Positions 41,340 through 50,877 of a stretch of 64,000 nt of DNA are shown here, piece by piece (position 1 is the first letter of the stretch; each line of letters opens with the position of its first letter). The notes under the pieces are model-generated. The model saw nothing but the letters and a program-made list of their open reading frames with translations, did not search any database and was not told the DNA's origin. The stretch is from CAZUDO01 sp964618895. Its GTDB lineage: Bacteria > Desulfobacterota > Binatia > DP-6. The translations under genes and the position numbers were made by a program. Location of the stretch: contig CAZUDO010000031.1 of the NCBI GenBank assembly GCA_964618895.1, positions 101,710 to 165,709 of the forward strand. Direction: 5' to 3'.

Positions 41340-42086
41340 ATGAATCATCCCGGTCACGCCATCCGAGGTCGGCGGTGGTCGTCGGCGGCGGTCGCGCTCC
41401 TCCTGGTCGCGCTCGACGCGACGGGTGTGGGGGCCGTCGCGCCCGAGCGCCTGATCGCGCGGGCGATCGAGCGCGACGGTGTCACGGTCCCGTTCCCGGC
41501 CGTCACCTATCAGCCGCCCAGCGACGGCGCCGGCCCGGTGGCCGTCGTGTGCGCGCGTGCGGCGGCGGCGGCGCTCGGCACGACGGTCGATCCCGTCCGC
41601 GACCTGCTCGCCGAGACCATCCACCGCGTCGTGCTGCGCGATCCGACCGACCCGAAGGGCCAGCTGCTCAAGATGTACCGCCCGGATCACTACAGCCCGG
41701 ACCGGATCGCCAAGCTGATCCAGCGCGACCTCGGGCTGGAGGACTTCCTGCGCGGCCTCGGCCTCCGGCTGGCGGCCATCGACCGCACGCCGCGCCTGCT
41801 CGAGCGCGGCGTTCTTCGCCAGCAGCGCATCGACGGCACATCGCTCGCCGATCTCTACCCGAACGGCTATGCGCGCGGCGACAACCCGGCCGTCGACCGG
41901 ATGCTGGCGCGCATCGCCCCCGTCGACCGGCCGCTGCTCGGCATCGTGTCGCGGCAGTCCGGGTACCTCATGAGCAACACCGTCGACTGCAAGAACGACA
42001 CGCCGCTCGGGGTCGATGTCGGGCACTGCCTCGGCAACATCTTCCTCGAGCGCGGCAGCGGCGACCCGGTGCTGATCGACTGGTGA
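41340..42086 (+). CDS. Exported protein with kinase-like features
   Basis: A 248-residue protein with a hydrophobic N-terminal segment (SSAAVALLLVALDATGVGAV) that could be a signal peptide. Elements in the order of an APH/protein-kinase fold follow: GQLLKMYRPD with a candidate nucleotide-binding Lys near residue 109, QRIDGTSLADLYPNG like a hinge/substrate loop, VDVGHCLGNIFL resembling a HxxxxN catalytic loop, and a C-terminal VLIDW in place of the usual DFG/DxD. It ends at that motif, so the C-lobe is missing. This could be a pseudokinase or an exported phosphotransferase. Start ATG 41340; no strong ribosome-binding site. Confidence 0.55.
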   Translation: MNHPGHAIRGRRWSSAAVALLLVALDATGVGAVAPERLIARAIERDGVTVPFPAVTYQPPSDGAGPVAVVCARAAAAALGTTVDPVRDLLAETIHRVVLRDPTDPKGQLLKMYRPDHYSPDRIAKLIQRDLGLEDFLRGLGLRLAAIDRTPRLLERGVLRQQRIDGTSLADLYPNGYARGDNPAVDRMLARIAPVDRPLLGIVSRQSGYLMSNTVDCKNDTPLGVDVGHCLGNIFLERGSGDPVLIDW

Positions 42087-42096
42087 CGCGGCCGCG

Positions 42097-44274
42097 TCAG
42101 TCGACCCAGTGCAGCACGTCGCGCACCACCGACCAGCGCGGCGGCCGCGGGCGGTCGTCGAGGCCGTGGATCCAGTACCGTCGCAGGCGCTCGATGGTGC
42201 GGTCCTCGCGCTTCAGCAGGAGCCACGTATCGAGGAACTTGCCGAACTCGTTGTCGCCACGCGCGAGCGCATAGGCGATCGGCGCCTCCAGCCGATCGGG
42301 ATGCGGCGTCACGACCGTGTACGCCGGGTAGAGCAGCGTCCACGCCGCGCCGATCTCGGCCGGCAGGACGAGGGCGTCCAGGCCGAGGCCGCCGCCCTCG
42401 AAGAACTCCTTGGCGGCCCCGAGGCGGACAATCTCGGCCGTCGGCACGTAGGCGCGCAGCTTGGCCTCGTAGTAGCCGTCGAGCACGATGCCGAGGCGGA
42501 GGCCGCGTTGCGCCCGGAGCGCCTCGCGGCTGCTGAACCGGGTCCGCCGGGCGTCCTCCACCACCAGGCCGAGGGTCAGGTTCAGGTACGGGGTCGTGAG
42601 GCCGACGTGGCGTGACAGCTCGGTCGTGATCTCGAGCGCGCCGACGGCGAGGTCGAACTCCCCGGCCGCCAGTTGCTCGGCGAGGCGATCGCGACGAAGC
42701 GGGACGAACACCAGGCGCGCGTGCAGCTCGGCGGCCAGGCGATGGACCATGTCGATGTCGAAGCCGACCAGCTGGTCGCCCTCGTTGAAGTAGGAGAACG
42801 GGAGGCGGGCGGGCAGGTACCCGACGCGCAGCTCGCCGGTGTCCGCCACCCGCTCGAGTGCGGAGGCCGTGCCGGGGCGCGCTGGGCCGTCGGCGCGCAG
42901 GACCGTGGCCGGCACCGGGTCGACCAGCAGGGTACGGGCGCGGACGAGCGAGGCGTCGGGCCCCGTGCCGGTCACGGTGCGCGCGAGGAGCGTCCGGACG
43001 CCCAGCAGCGTCCCGGCGGTGAGCGCGATCCCGACCAGCGCCGCGCGGAGGATGGCGGGCCAGCGCACGGCGAGGCTTCCGCGCACGGCGCAGGTGCCGA
43101 GCACGGTCAGCACCAGGGTGTGCATGGCGCCGACCAGCGTCTGGAAGCGGAAGCCGATGACGCTCATGGTGAGGAAGAGCTGGAACAGGTCGGCGGGCAG
43201 CCGGAAGGTGTCGAGCAGGAACGGCAGCGCGGCGTTCATGCTGCCGAAGGTCGCCAGCAGGCCGACCAGAGCGAAGCGGGGCAGATCGGCGATCCCGAGC
43301 GGGCGCCCGGCGAACCAGGCCGCGAACACCACGAAGCCGAGGGTCAGCACCTTGCCGCCGTGCGGAAAATTGAACGAGATGGGCACCAGCACGTCGATCG
43401 TCGAGCGGGTCTCGTCGTCGTCGGGGGCGGCACGCGCGGCCAGCTCGCGCGCGGCGTGGGTGAGGGACGGCAGGACGAGCAGGAGGCTGCCGGTCGAGAC
43501 CGCCGCCACCAGCGTCTCCCGGCTGGCGCGCAGCACGGCCCGCACCGGCACCCCCGTGAGCGCCGTCAGCAGGCTCGGCAGCAGCCACACGGAGGCGAGG
43601 ACCGCGAGGGCGACGTAGGTCACCAGGTAGACCTGGATGCGGCCGATCTCCTCGAAGCCGAGCCGGCCGGCCGCGGTCGCGGCGATAGCGAACACGCCGA
43701 ACGGCATGATGCGCGACACGAAGCCGTTGACGCGGTCGAGCGCCCGGGTGAGCACGTCGAGCTGCGCGATGAAGGGCTCACGCCCCGCCACGCCCGTCAG
43801 GGCCACCCCGACGGCGAGACAGAACAGCACCACGGACGGGACGACGTTGTCGCTCAGCGAGCGGAAGGGGTTGTCGGGGATGTACAGGCGGACGAGGTCG
43901 AAGTCGGCCTGTGGCTCGAGGAGGGTGGTGCTGAAGAAATTGCCGTGCGGCCGGGAGGGGAAGGCGAGCGGCATCGCCACCACCAGGAGGAGCGTGATCG
44001 CCCACAGGACGACCATCAAGGCGCCGCCGCGGCGGGCGAGAAAGCCCACATCGCGCGGTTTCAACCGGCCCACCGCCGCCGTGAGCGAGACGACGATGTA
44101 CGGTAGCACCGCCATCTGCAGGAGCCGGATGAAGCCGTCCGACACCGTCTCCAGGATGCGCGTGCCCTCGCCGAAGAAGAGGCCGCAGGCGATGCCGGCG
44201 AACAGGCCGGTCAGGACCGGGTCGCGTCGCCGCGGCGAGGCGGCGGGCGAGGGCGGCGTGCTCGAGTCCGTCAC
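42097..44274 (-). CDS. Sodium:dicarboxylate symporter fused to a periplasmic amino-acid-binding-type domain
   Basis: A 725-residue fusion. Residues ~15-420 are a DAACS/SDF symporter with DPVLTGLFAGIACGLFFGE, the serine-rich SRETLVAAVSTGSLLLVLPS hairpin, FNFPHGGKVLTLGF and FGSMNAALPFLLD. Residues ~460-725 are an extracytoplasmic solute-binding (SBP_bac_3) domain: GELRVGYLPARLPFSYFNEG, VGFDIDMVHRLAAEL, DLAVGALEIT and GLTTPYLNLTLGLV. The binding domain could deliver substrate to its own transporter. GTG at 44274 overlaps the stop of the esterase fragment (GTGA). The substrate is probably an amino acid or dicarboxylate, an inference. Confidence 0.85.
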   Translation of the reverse strand: MTDSSTPPSPAASPRRRDPVLTGLFAGIACGLFFGEGTRILETVSDGFIRLLQMAVLPYIVVSLTAAVGRLKPRDVGFLARRGGALMVVLWAITLLLVVAMPLAFPSRPHGNFFSTTLLEPQADFDLVRLYIPDNPFRSLSDNVVPSVVLFCLAVGVALTGVAGREPFIAQLDVLTRALDRVNGFVSRIMPFGVFAIAATAAGRLGFEEIGRIQVYLVTYVALAVLASVWLLPSLLTALTGVPVRAVLRASRETLVAAVSTGSLLLVLPSLTHAARELAARAAPDDDETRSTIDVLVPISFNFPHGGKVLTLGFVVFAAWFAGRPLGIADLPRFALVGLLATFGSMNAALPFLLDTFRLPADLFQLFLTMSVIGFRFQTLVGAMHTLVLTVLGTCAVRGSLAVRWPAILRAALVGIALTAGTLLGVRTLLARTVTGTGPDASLVRARTLLVDPVPATVLRADGPARPGTASALERVADTGELRVGYLPARLPFSYFNEGDQLVGFDIDMVHRLAAELHARLVFVPLRRDRLAEQLAAGEFDLAVGALEITTELSRHVGLTTPYLNLTLGLVVEDARRTRFSSREALRAQRGLRLGIVLDGYYEAKLRAYVPTAEIVRLGAAKEFFEGGGLGLDALVLPAEIGAAWTLLYPAYTVVTPHPDRLEAPIAYALARGDNEFGKFLDTWLLLKREDRTIERLRRYWIHGLDDRPRPPRWSVVRDVLHWVD

Positions 44275-44729
44275 TCGCCGTCGTTCCAGGTCCACACCAT
44301 GACCGGCAGCCGGGCGGAGTCCGTGGGCACCGACTCGGGCCTGAACGGCGGGGTCCACACGTTGAGCGTGAGGCAGTCCTCGCTGCCGCCGACATCTCCC
44401 GGCCGCACGCCTGGAACGCCGCCGAGCCGGCTGCCGAACTGCATGCACGCCGGTCCGAAGGTGAGGGCCTCACGCGCTCCCTGCCAGCGCGGCATCGGCT
44501 TCGGGGCGCGCCAGCGGAGCGTGCCCACAGGCGGTTGCGCGTACGGGACGCCGAGCCAGGCCTGCGCACCGTAACCGCCGCCGCCGCCTACCACCCGACC
44601 CGCCGGAGGATCGCGCCTGGTGGCGGGGTCGGCGCCGTCGAGACCCCACGGCACACGTGCCCGACCACACCCGACGGCGAGCACGCACAGCGCGGCCGTG
44701 GCGAGGCAGCTCCGCGGACCGATCGACAT
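44271..44729 (-). pseudogene. Carboxylesterase (type B) lipoprotein, N-terminal fragment
   Basis: A 152-residue frame with a lipobox (CVLAVGC) and then the N-terminus of a type B carboxylesterase: GAQAWLGVPYAQPPVGTLRW, ACMQFGSRLGG, EDCLTLNVWTP and LPVMVW. Instead of the oxyanion-hole HGGG that should follow, the frame runs TWNDGE and stops, overlapping the symporter start. The catalytic Ser, Glu and His and about 350 residues are lost. Upstream ATG 44729 is plausible, so a short secreted product may still be made. Confidence 0.7.
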
Positions 44730-44836
44730 GGAGGGGCAGAATAGGGGGCGTCGAGGCCCGGGACAACTGCCGCTCGACGCGCTCCAAAGCATGGAACGCG
44801 GCCCCGGGAAAATGGGACCAGCGTGCGTGTGAAACG

Positions 44837-44873
44837 CAGCGCGGCCCCGGATGCTGCACCCGGGGCCGCGCTG
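44837..44873 (-). terminator. Strong GC-rich hairpin after the Cys-rich protein gene
   Basis: Two 14-base arms, CAGCGCGGCCCCGG (44837-44850) and CCGGGGCCGCGCTG (44860-44873), pair perfectly around a 9-base loop. On the minus strand a GTTTC follows. It lies 17 bases past the stop of the gene ending at 44890, and nothing else is seen in 44730-44889. Confidence 0.6.
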
Positions 44874-44889
44874 GAAACGAGCTCGGGAC

Positions 44890-45345
44890 CTAGAACAGGG
44901 ACGAAGTCGGGGCGAGGAACGCGCCGCTCGGAGACCCGCTCGCGCACGCGTCGGAGCAGCTGCTGGTCGCTCCCACCGTGCCGCCGAGGCGCAGGCAGAG
45001 CGACTCGGTGCGGATGATGCAGCGCGTGCCGGCCGCCCCGGACCGACAGCAGGTGACGAAGTTCGGCTTGCCACAGGTGGAGTGCACCGCCGCCCGGCGC
45101 AGCGAGCGCCGGCACGAGCGCGGCAGCGTGCCGTCGCGCAGCGACTGCACCAGCCAACGCGCGGTGCAGCTGACGTGCTGACCGTGGTTGACGGCGGTGT
45201 CGCAGGGGCAGGCCTCGGCGAGGGCGAGCTGGGCGGTGGCGAGCGTCGCCAGGTCGCACGGCACCTTGGTGGGCTTGGCCGAGAGCGCGCTCGCGAGGCC
45301 GAGAACGAGCGCGAGGGCGGCGAGGGCGGAGAACGTGGATCGCAT
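44890..45345 (-). CDS. Cysteine-rich exported protein of unknown function
   Basis: A 151-residue protein with a signal peptide (FSALAALALVLGLASALSA) and 13 Cys residues in the mature part: VPCDLATLATAQLALAEACP, CTARWLVQSLRDG, STCGKPNFVTCCRS, CIIRTESLCLRLGG and SSCSDACAS. The pairing pattern suggests a disulphide-stabilised extracellular fold. I recall similar proteins in uncultured deltaproteobacteria-like lineages, so it supports the organism guess. ATG at 45345 has only a weak ribosome-binding site. Confidence 0.7.
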   Translation of the reverse strand: MRSTFSALAALALVLGLASALSAKPTKVPCDLATLATAQLALAEACPCDTAVNHGQHVSCTARWLVQSLRDGTLPRSCRRSLRRAAVHSTCGKPNFVTCCRSGAAGTRCIIRTESLCLRLGGTVGATSSCSDACASGSPSGAFLAPTSSLF

Positions 45346-45530
45346 TGGGGGTATGCCTTTCCGTCGTCTGGCGTTCTGGTGCCGACGAGCTGTCTGTGAT
45401 GAAGAAGACGCTTCGCAAGGAGCATGCCCGGTCACAACGGTGAGTTTCGGCGCCCGTGGTCATGTGCGCCCGTCGCGCCGATGACGAGTCGACGACCCGG
45501 TGACGACTGACCGTGCTGGCGGCTGAGGGC

Positions 45531-45653
45531 ATGGCCTATGCGGTCGTCTGTGGCGTTGCCGCGGTGGTGGCGGCGCTGACGCTGTTCTCCGGCTTCGGCC
45601 TGGGCACATTGCTCGTCGGCTTGGCGCTGGCGCTCGCGGCCGGCCTGGTATGA
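45531..45653 (+). pseudogene. TauE/SafE exporter N-terminal remnant
   Basis: A 40-residue hydrophobic frame, AYAVVCGVAAVVAALTLFSG then FGLGTLLVGLALALAAG, ending in TGA. The LTLFSGFGLGTLL phrase is the start of TauE/SafE (sulfite exporter-like) proteins, which are about 250 residues; the rest is absent. It could still make a tiny membrane peptide. Apart from it, the 45346-45705 stretch has no gene. Confidence 0.4.
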
Positions 45654-45705
45654 GCTTGCGTGGCGCGGGCGGGGGGCATATGCGAGCCCACGACGGAGGA
45701 CTCCC

Positions 45706-45972
45706 ATGGGAAGACGAAAGGGAACCATCATCGCCACTGCCGCCGCCGGCCTCATCCTGGCCGGGGCAGTCGCGGCGCGCGCCGACCAGGACAAAAAGGG
45801 CGACGACAAGGTCAACTGTGCCGGCGTCAACGCGTGCAAAGGGAAGGGCATCTGCGCCGGGCCCGACAGCGCCTGCGCCGGCATGAACGCCTGCAAGGGC
45901 AAGGGCGTGATCGCGACCAGCCCGGAGGAGTGCAAGCAGAAGGGCGGCAAGGTGGTCGAGAAGCAGATGTAG
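45706..45972 (+). CDS. BufA2-like periplasmic bufferin-type metallophore peptide
   Basis: An 88-residue exported peptide with signal sequence (GTIIATAAAGLILAGAVAA, cleaved near residue 26). Two Cys-rich units follow, CAGVNACKGKGIC and CAGMNACKGKGVIATSPEEC, in a Lys/Gly-rich context, with six Cys in all. This matches bufferins (BufA2 type), ribosomally made copper-binding peptides whose cysteines are usually converted to thiooxazoles by DUF692 (BufB) and BufC proteins. Neither partner gene is adjacent here. ATG at 45706 has GGAGGAC just upstream. A DUF547-radical SAM fusion gene begins 4 bases after the stop. Confidence 0.75.
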   Translation: MGRRKGTIIATAAAGLILAGAVAARADQDKKGDDKVNCAGVNACKGKGICAGPDSACAGMNACKGKGVIATSPEECKQKGGKVVEKQM

Positions 45973-45976
45973 CCGC

Positions 45977-47512
45977 ATGGCGTTCCGCTACGACGACTGG
46001 AGCGCGCTCCTGGCCGAGGTGGTCACCCCGGACGGCCGGGTCGATTACGGCCGACTCGCCGATCGGTGCGATCGGATGGACACCTTCATGGCTGCGCTCG
46101 GCGCCCGGAGCCCCGACAGTCACCCCGAGGCCTTCCCCACCGACGACGACCGCCTGGCGTATTGGCTGAACGCCTACAACGCCTTCACGTTGCACGCGAT
46201 CGTCGCCGAGTACCCGATCACGTCGGTGTGGAAGACGCGGGACGGGCAGTTCTTCCAGCGCCGCCGCCACCTGGCCGGCGGCCGGGCCGTCAGCCTGGAC
46301 GACGTCGAGCACGAGGTCCTGCGCGGCAAGTTCGGCGAGCCGCGCATCCACTTCGCCATCAACTGCGGCACCAACGGCTGTCCGCCGCTGCGGCCGGCGG
46401 CGTTCGAGGCCACCGGCCTGCGCGCGACCCTGCAGCAGGCCACCGAGCGCTTCCTCGCCAACGAGTGGAACTGCCGTGTCGACCACGCCGCCCGGCGCAT
46501 CTTCGTGTCGCGCCTCTTCAAGATGTACGCTGAGGATTTTGCCGGGCAGACCGGCACCACCGAAGAGTACCGCGCCGGCGTCCTGCGCTTCGTGGCCCAG
46601 CACACGGGCCTGCCGCTGGCCGACATCGGCGACTACGAGGTGGTCTACAACACCTACGACTGGGGCCTGAACGACGCCGGGCGCGCGCCGCACCTGGGCC
46701 CCATCCTGTTCCACGAGCCGGTCGAGCATTTCGCCGAGGGCGACCGCGAGCTGCGCGAGCTGCACCTCTACGAAGGCAGCTTCTGCAACCGCACGTGCAG
46801 CTGGTGCACCATCAACGGCTCGCCCGACGGGTGGTACCAGCCCTACACGCCGGCGGTGCTGGACCAGGCGCTCGCCTCGTTGGCCGGCGACGGCAACCTG
46901 AAGTTCTACGGCGGCGAGCCGACGCTGCACGCGCGCGAGATCCAGGAGGCCATGCGCTACGTGCGCGAACGCGGCTTCCGCGGCCTGATCACGATCTTCT
47001 CGAACGGCGTCAAGGCCGACCGCCTGCTCGACCTCCTGGAGAGCGATCCGCGGAGCGAGGCCGTCCTCAACTATTCCATCTACCACGGGCGCGATGCCGA
47101 GCCGCTGCCGGCGCACGCCAAGGCGCGGCTCGAGGACTGGGCGCGCATGCATCCGGGGCGCATCTTCCAGGGCTACAAGGTGCTCTTCCACGCCGGCGCG
47201 GGCGCCGATCTCCGCTACGACCGCGACCGCGAGGCCGACTTTCACGGCCTCGGTACGGGCTGCGTGCGCTGCTTCCCGGTGCTCACGACCAAGGGCCGCT
47301 TCCACGCCTGTCCGTTCGCCGCCGAGATCGAGGCGCCGCACTTCGACCTGGGGCGCGTCGGCAGCGCGCCGGAGACCGTGTTCGCCAACTACCGCACCTT
47401 CCTCGGCTGGGTGGACGAGGTGCTGGATCCGGCTGCACGCGCGCGGGGCGTGTCGAGCTGCGCCATGTGCCACCGCCACCTGGACGAGCTGCCGCCGGCG
47501 ACGTTCAGGTAG
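45977..47512 (+). CDS. DUF547-radical SAM fusion protein
   Basis: A 511-residue two-domain protein. Residues ~1-230 are a DUF547 domain with YWLNAYNAFTLHAIVAEYPI and FAINCGTNGCPPLRP, whose Cys and His residues suggest a hydrolase-like fold. From ~255 a radical SAM domain follows, with the cluster motif Cys270-x3-Cys274-x2-Cys277 in FCNRTCSWC, KFYGGEPTLHAREI and IFSNGVKADRLL. A Cys-rich C-terminus (GCVRCFPVLTTKG, CPFAAEIE, SSCAMCHRH) could hold an auxiliary cluster. It is coupled to the bufferin-like gene upstream, so the peptide is the obvious candidate substrate. That is inference. Confidence 0.85.
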   Translation: MAFRYDDWSALLAEVVTPDGRVDYGRLADRCDRMDTFMAALGARSPDSHPEAFPTDDDRLAYWLNAYNAFTLHAIVAEYPITSVWKTRDGQFFQRRRHLAGGRAVSLDDVEHEVLRGKFGEPRIHFAINCGTNGCPPLRPAAFEATGLRATLQQATERFLANEWNCRVDHAARRIFVSRLFKMYAEDFAGQTGTTEEYRAGVLRFVAQHTGLPLADIGDYEVVYNTYDWGLNDAGRAPHLGPILFHEPVEHFAEGDRELRELHLYEGSFCNRTCSWCTINGSPDGWYQPYTPAVLDQALASLAGDGNLKFYGGEPTLHAREIQEAMRYVRERGFRGLITIFSNGVKADRLLDLLESDPRSEAVLNYSIYHGRDAEPLPAHAKARLEDWARMHPGRIFQGYKVLFHAGAGADLRYDRDREADFHGLGTGCVRCFPVLTTKGRFHACPFAAEIEAPHFDLGRVGSAPETVFANYRTFLGWVDEVLDPAARARGVSSCAMCHRHLDELPPATFR

Positions 47513-47531
47513 CGCGCATCCGGCGCCGGCG

Positions 47532-48143
47532 TCACACGAGCCCGTGCACCTTCGCAAACGGGTCCCAGCTGGCGTCGCGGTGCCACTCGTACTCGGTGGC
47601 GACGGCCAACGCCTCGCTGGTCTCCGGCCCGCTCAGGCGCGCGATGACGGCGAGGGCCATGTCGATGCCGGCCGACACGCCCGACGAGGTGACGAACTTG
47701 CCGTCCTCGACCCAGCGCGCCTCTTTCACCCACGCGACCTTCGGCCAGCCGGTGGCGGGCCAGCTGAAGAACATCTTGTTGGTGGTGGCGCGGTGGCCGT
47801 CGAGCCGGCCGGTCTCGGCCAGGAGCGCCGTGCCGGTGCACACCGTCATCACGGTCTCGGCGTGATCGACCTGTCGCCCGAGCCACGCGACCAGGGCGGC
47901 GTTCTCCACCTGTGCCCGCGTGCCGATGCCGCCGGGGATGAGGATCAGATCGAGGGGCGGGCAGTCGGTGAAGCCGTGGTCGGCGTGTACCTGCGGGCCC
48001 TGCGCGCTGCGCACCAGGCCACGCGTCTCGGCCACCATGCGCACGTCGATCACGCCCGGCATGTTGCCGAACATCTCGACCGGGCCGAATACGTCCAGGA
48101 GCTCGAAGTCGGGGTAGAGCAGTACGCCGAGGGTCTTGGCCAT
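47532..48143 (-). CDS. DJ-1/PfpI family protein
   Basis: A 203-residue GATase1-like protein with LGVLLYPDFELLDVFGPVEM, LIPGGIGTRAQVENAALVAW and the nucleophile region VMTVCTGTALLAETGRLDGH, where Cys sits at the elbow. Such proteins include isonitrile hydratases, ThiJ-like enzymes and AraC-associated sensors; the substrate cannot be told from sequence. ATG at 48143 is 5 bases after AGGAGG; a second ATG precedes it at 48146. It is divergent from the ArsC-like gene. Confidence 0.85.
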   Translation of the reverse strand: MAKTLGVLLYPDFELLDVFGPVEMFGNMPGVIDVRMVAETRGLVRSAQGPQVHADHGFTDCPPLDLILIPGGIGTRAQVENAALVAWLGRQVDHAETVMTVCTGTALLAETGRLDGHRATTNKMFFSWPATGWPKVAWVKEARWVEDGKFVTSSGVSAGIDMALAVIARLSGPETSEALAVATEYEWHRDASWDPFAKVHGLV

Positions 48144-48284
48144 CATGTCCTCCTGGGGGCGGATCGTAGGGTGCCGGGGTCGCGTCCGCAATGACAACGT
48201 GGCCACGGATCCTGCCAGCAGGTGGGTCGTTCCCGCTTCCCTGCGCCCGTTGCGCCTGTGGCGCGGCGCGGCTACACCGCCGGC

Positions 48285-48638
48285 ATGGAACGGGTGACGG
48301 TCTACCACAACCCTGGGTGAGGGAAGTCGCGCGGCGCGCTGGACATCCTGCGCGAGCGCGGCGTCGCGTGCGACGTCATCGAGTACCTCGCGTCCCCGCC
48401 CGATCGGGCCACGTTGGAGCGCTTCCTCACGCTGCTCGGGGGGCCGCCGGGCGATCTCGTCCGCAAGGACAAACGCTTCCAGGCGCTCGGGCTCGACGCC
48501 AAGGACTGTGTCACGCGCGAGCAGGTGATCGCGGTCCTGCTCGCGCACCCCGAGCTGATGGAGCGGCCGGTGGTGATCCGCGGCGACCGCGCGGTGATCG
48601 CGCGGCCGTCGGAGCGGGTACTGGAGCTGTTCTCATGA
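48285..48638 (+). CDS. ArsC/Spx-family reductase with in-frame TGA at the active-site Cys, candidate selenoprotein
   Basis: From ATG 48285 the frame reads TVYHNPG, then TGA (48318-48320), then GKSRGALDILRERG and continues as a complete ArsC-family protein (PPDRATLERFLTLLGG, LMERPVVIRGDRAVIARPSE). In ArsC/Spx proteins that position is the catalytic Cys of HNPxCxKSR. Recoding as selenocysteine would give a 117-residue selenoprotein with Sec12. A hairpin 14-34 bases after the TGA (CGCGC/GCGCG around a 10-base apical part with two G-C pairs) is a possible bacterial SECIS. No other lesion is present. A non-functional point mutation is the alternative. The stop overlaps a small downstream frame (ATGA). 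Confidence 0.72.
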
Positions 48639-48740
48639 GAGATTGGCTTGCGCGGTTGCCGGATCAACGCATCACGTACACAGACGCGGTGTGCTTCGCC
48701 GTGACAGCCGCCGAACGTTGCGGGACTGGGAGGCCTTGAC
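48636..48740 (+). pseudogene. PIN-domain C-terminal remnant
   Basis: A 34-residue frame from ATG 48636: WLARLPDQRITYTDAVCFAV. The DQxxTYTDAVxFAV phrase is the Asp-containing helix near the C-terminus of VapC-like PIN toxins (compare SLVDCHSM in the gene at 60133). No other part is present. It overlaps the ArsC-like stop and precedes thiC. May be only a scrap. Confidence 0.3.
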
Positions 48741-48774
48741 GCCATCGTCGGCCGGGGCCATGGTCGGCAGCCCG

Positions 48775-50418
<1,644 letters not shown>

Positions 50419-50515
50419 CGCGGTCCTGACCTGGCACATGGGACAGCGAGCCGGCCCGGGCCGGTGTTGGACTTCCACGCGCGGGTAGGCCAACAATCAG
50501 GGAGAGGGACAATCG

Positions 50516-50740
50516 ATGCGAAGCACCGTGGTGAAGACCGACGTTCCGGGTGAGCAGCTGCCGTGGAGGAAGATCGGCTGGTGTGCGGCCAGCGGCGCGG
50601 CACTCGGCCTGATCGCCGTCGGGACGACCGCCGGCGTCAGCAACTGGGCGATCGGCGTTGCCAGCTACGTCGACGTGACGGCCGGCATGGCCATCATGGG
50701 CGGCCTGTGGGCCGCGACCTTCTTCTCGCCCGACCATTAG
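50516..50740 (+). CDS. Small membrane protein, two predicted TM helices
   Basis: A 74-residue protein with hydrophobic segments GWCAASGAALGLIAVGTTAG and VTAGMAIMGGLWAATFF, polar N-terminus and short acidic C-terminus. ATG at 50516 follows GGGAGAGGGA. A perfect hairpin terminator (50743-50765) follows immediately, which supports it as a real monocistronic gene. No family recognised. Confidence 0.6.
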   Translation: MRSTVVKTDVPGEQLPWRKIGWCAASGAALGLIAVGTTAGVSNWAIGVASYVDVTAGMAIMGGLWAATFFSPDH

Positions 50741-50742
50741 GC

Positions 50743-50765
50743 GCCCCGAGACCCTGTCTCGGGGC
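50743..50765 (+). terminator. Intrinsic-type hairpin after the small membrane protein
   Basis: Arms GCCCCGAGA (50743-50751) and TCTCGGGGC (50757-50765) pair perfectly over 9 bases with a CCCTG loop. G-rich, not T-rich, sequence follows. It starts 3 bases after the stop. Confidence 0.55.
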
Positions 50766-50850
50766 GGGGGCGAGCGTGGGGCGTCTTGTGTGTGGTGCGG
50801 GGGTCGCGGCACGCCGCTGGCCTTCTCCCTCGGGCGGAACTCTCGCCGCC

Positions 50851-50875
50851 CGACCCGAGACGAAGTCTCGGGTCG
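50851..50875 (-). terminator. Hairpin after the cytochrome oxidase operon
   Basis: Arms CGACCCGAGAC (50851-50861) and GTCTCGGGTCG (50865-50875) give an 11-bp stem with a GAA loop, directly past the stop of the subunit IV gene at 50878. No T-run, so it may act as an mRNA-stabilising or rho-assisted end. Confidence 0.5.
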
Positions 50876-50877
50876 CG

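Noticed and set aside
48640..48774. Possible TPP riboswitch before thiC.
   Set aside because: The conserved CTGAGA and ACCTGA-type blocks are not present. The only feature is a PIN-domain scrap.
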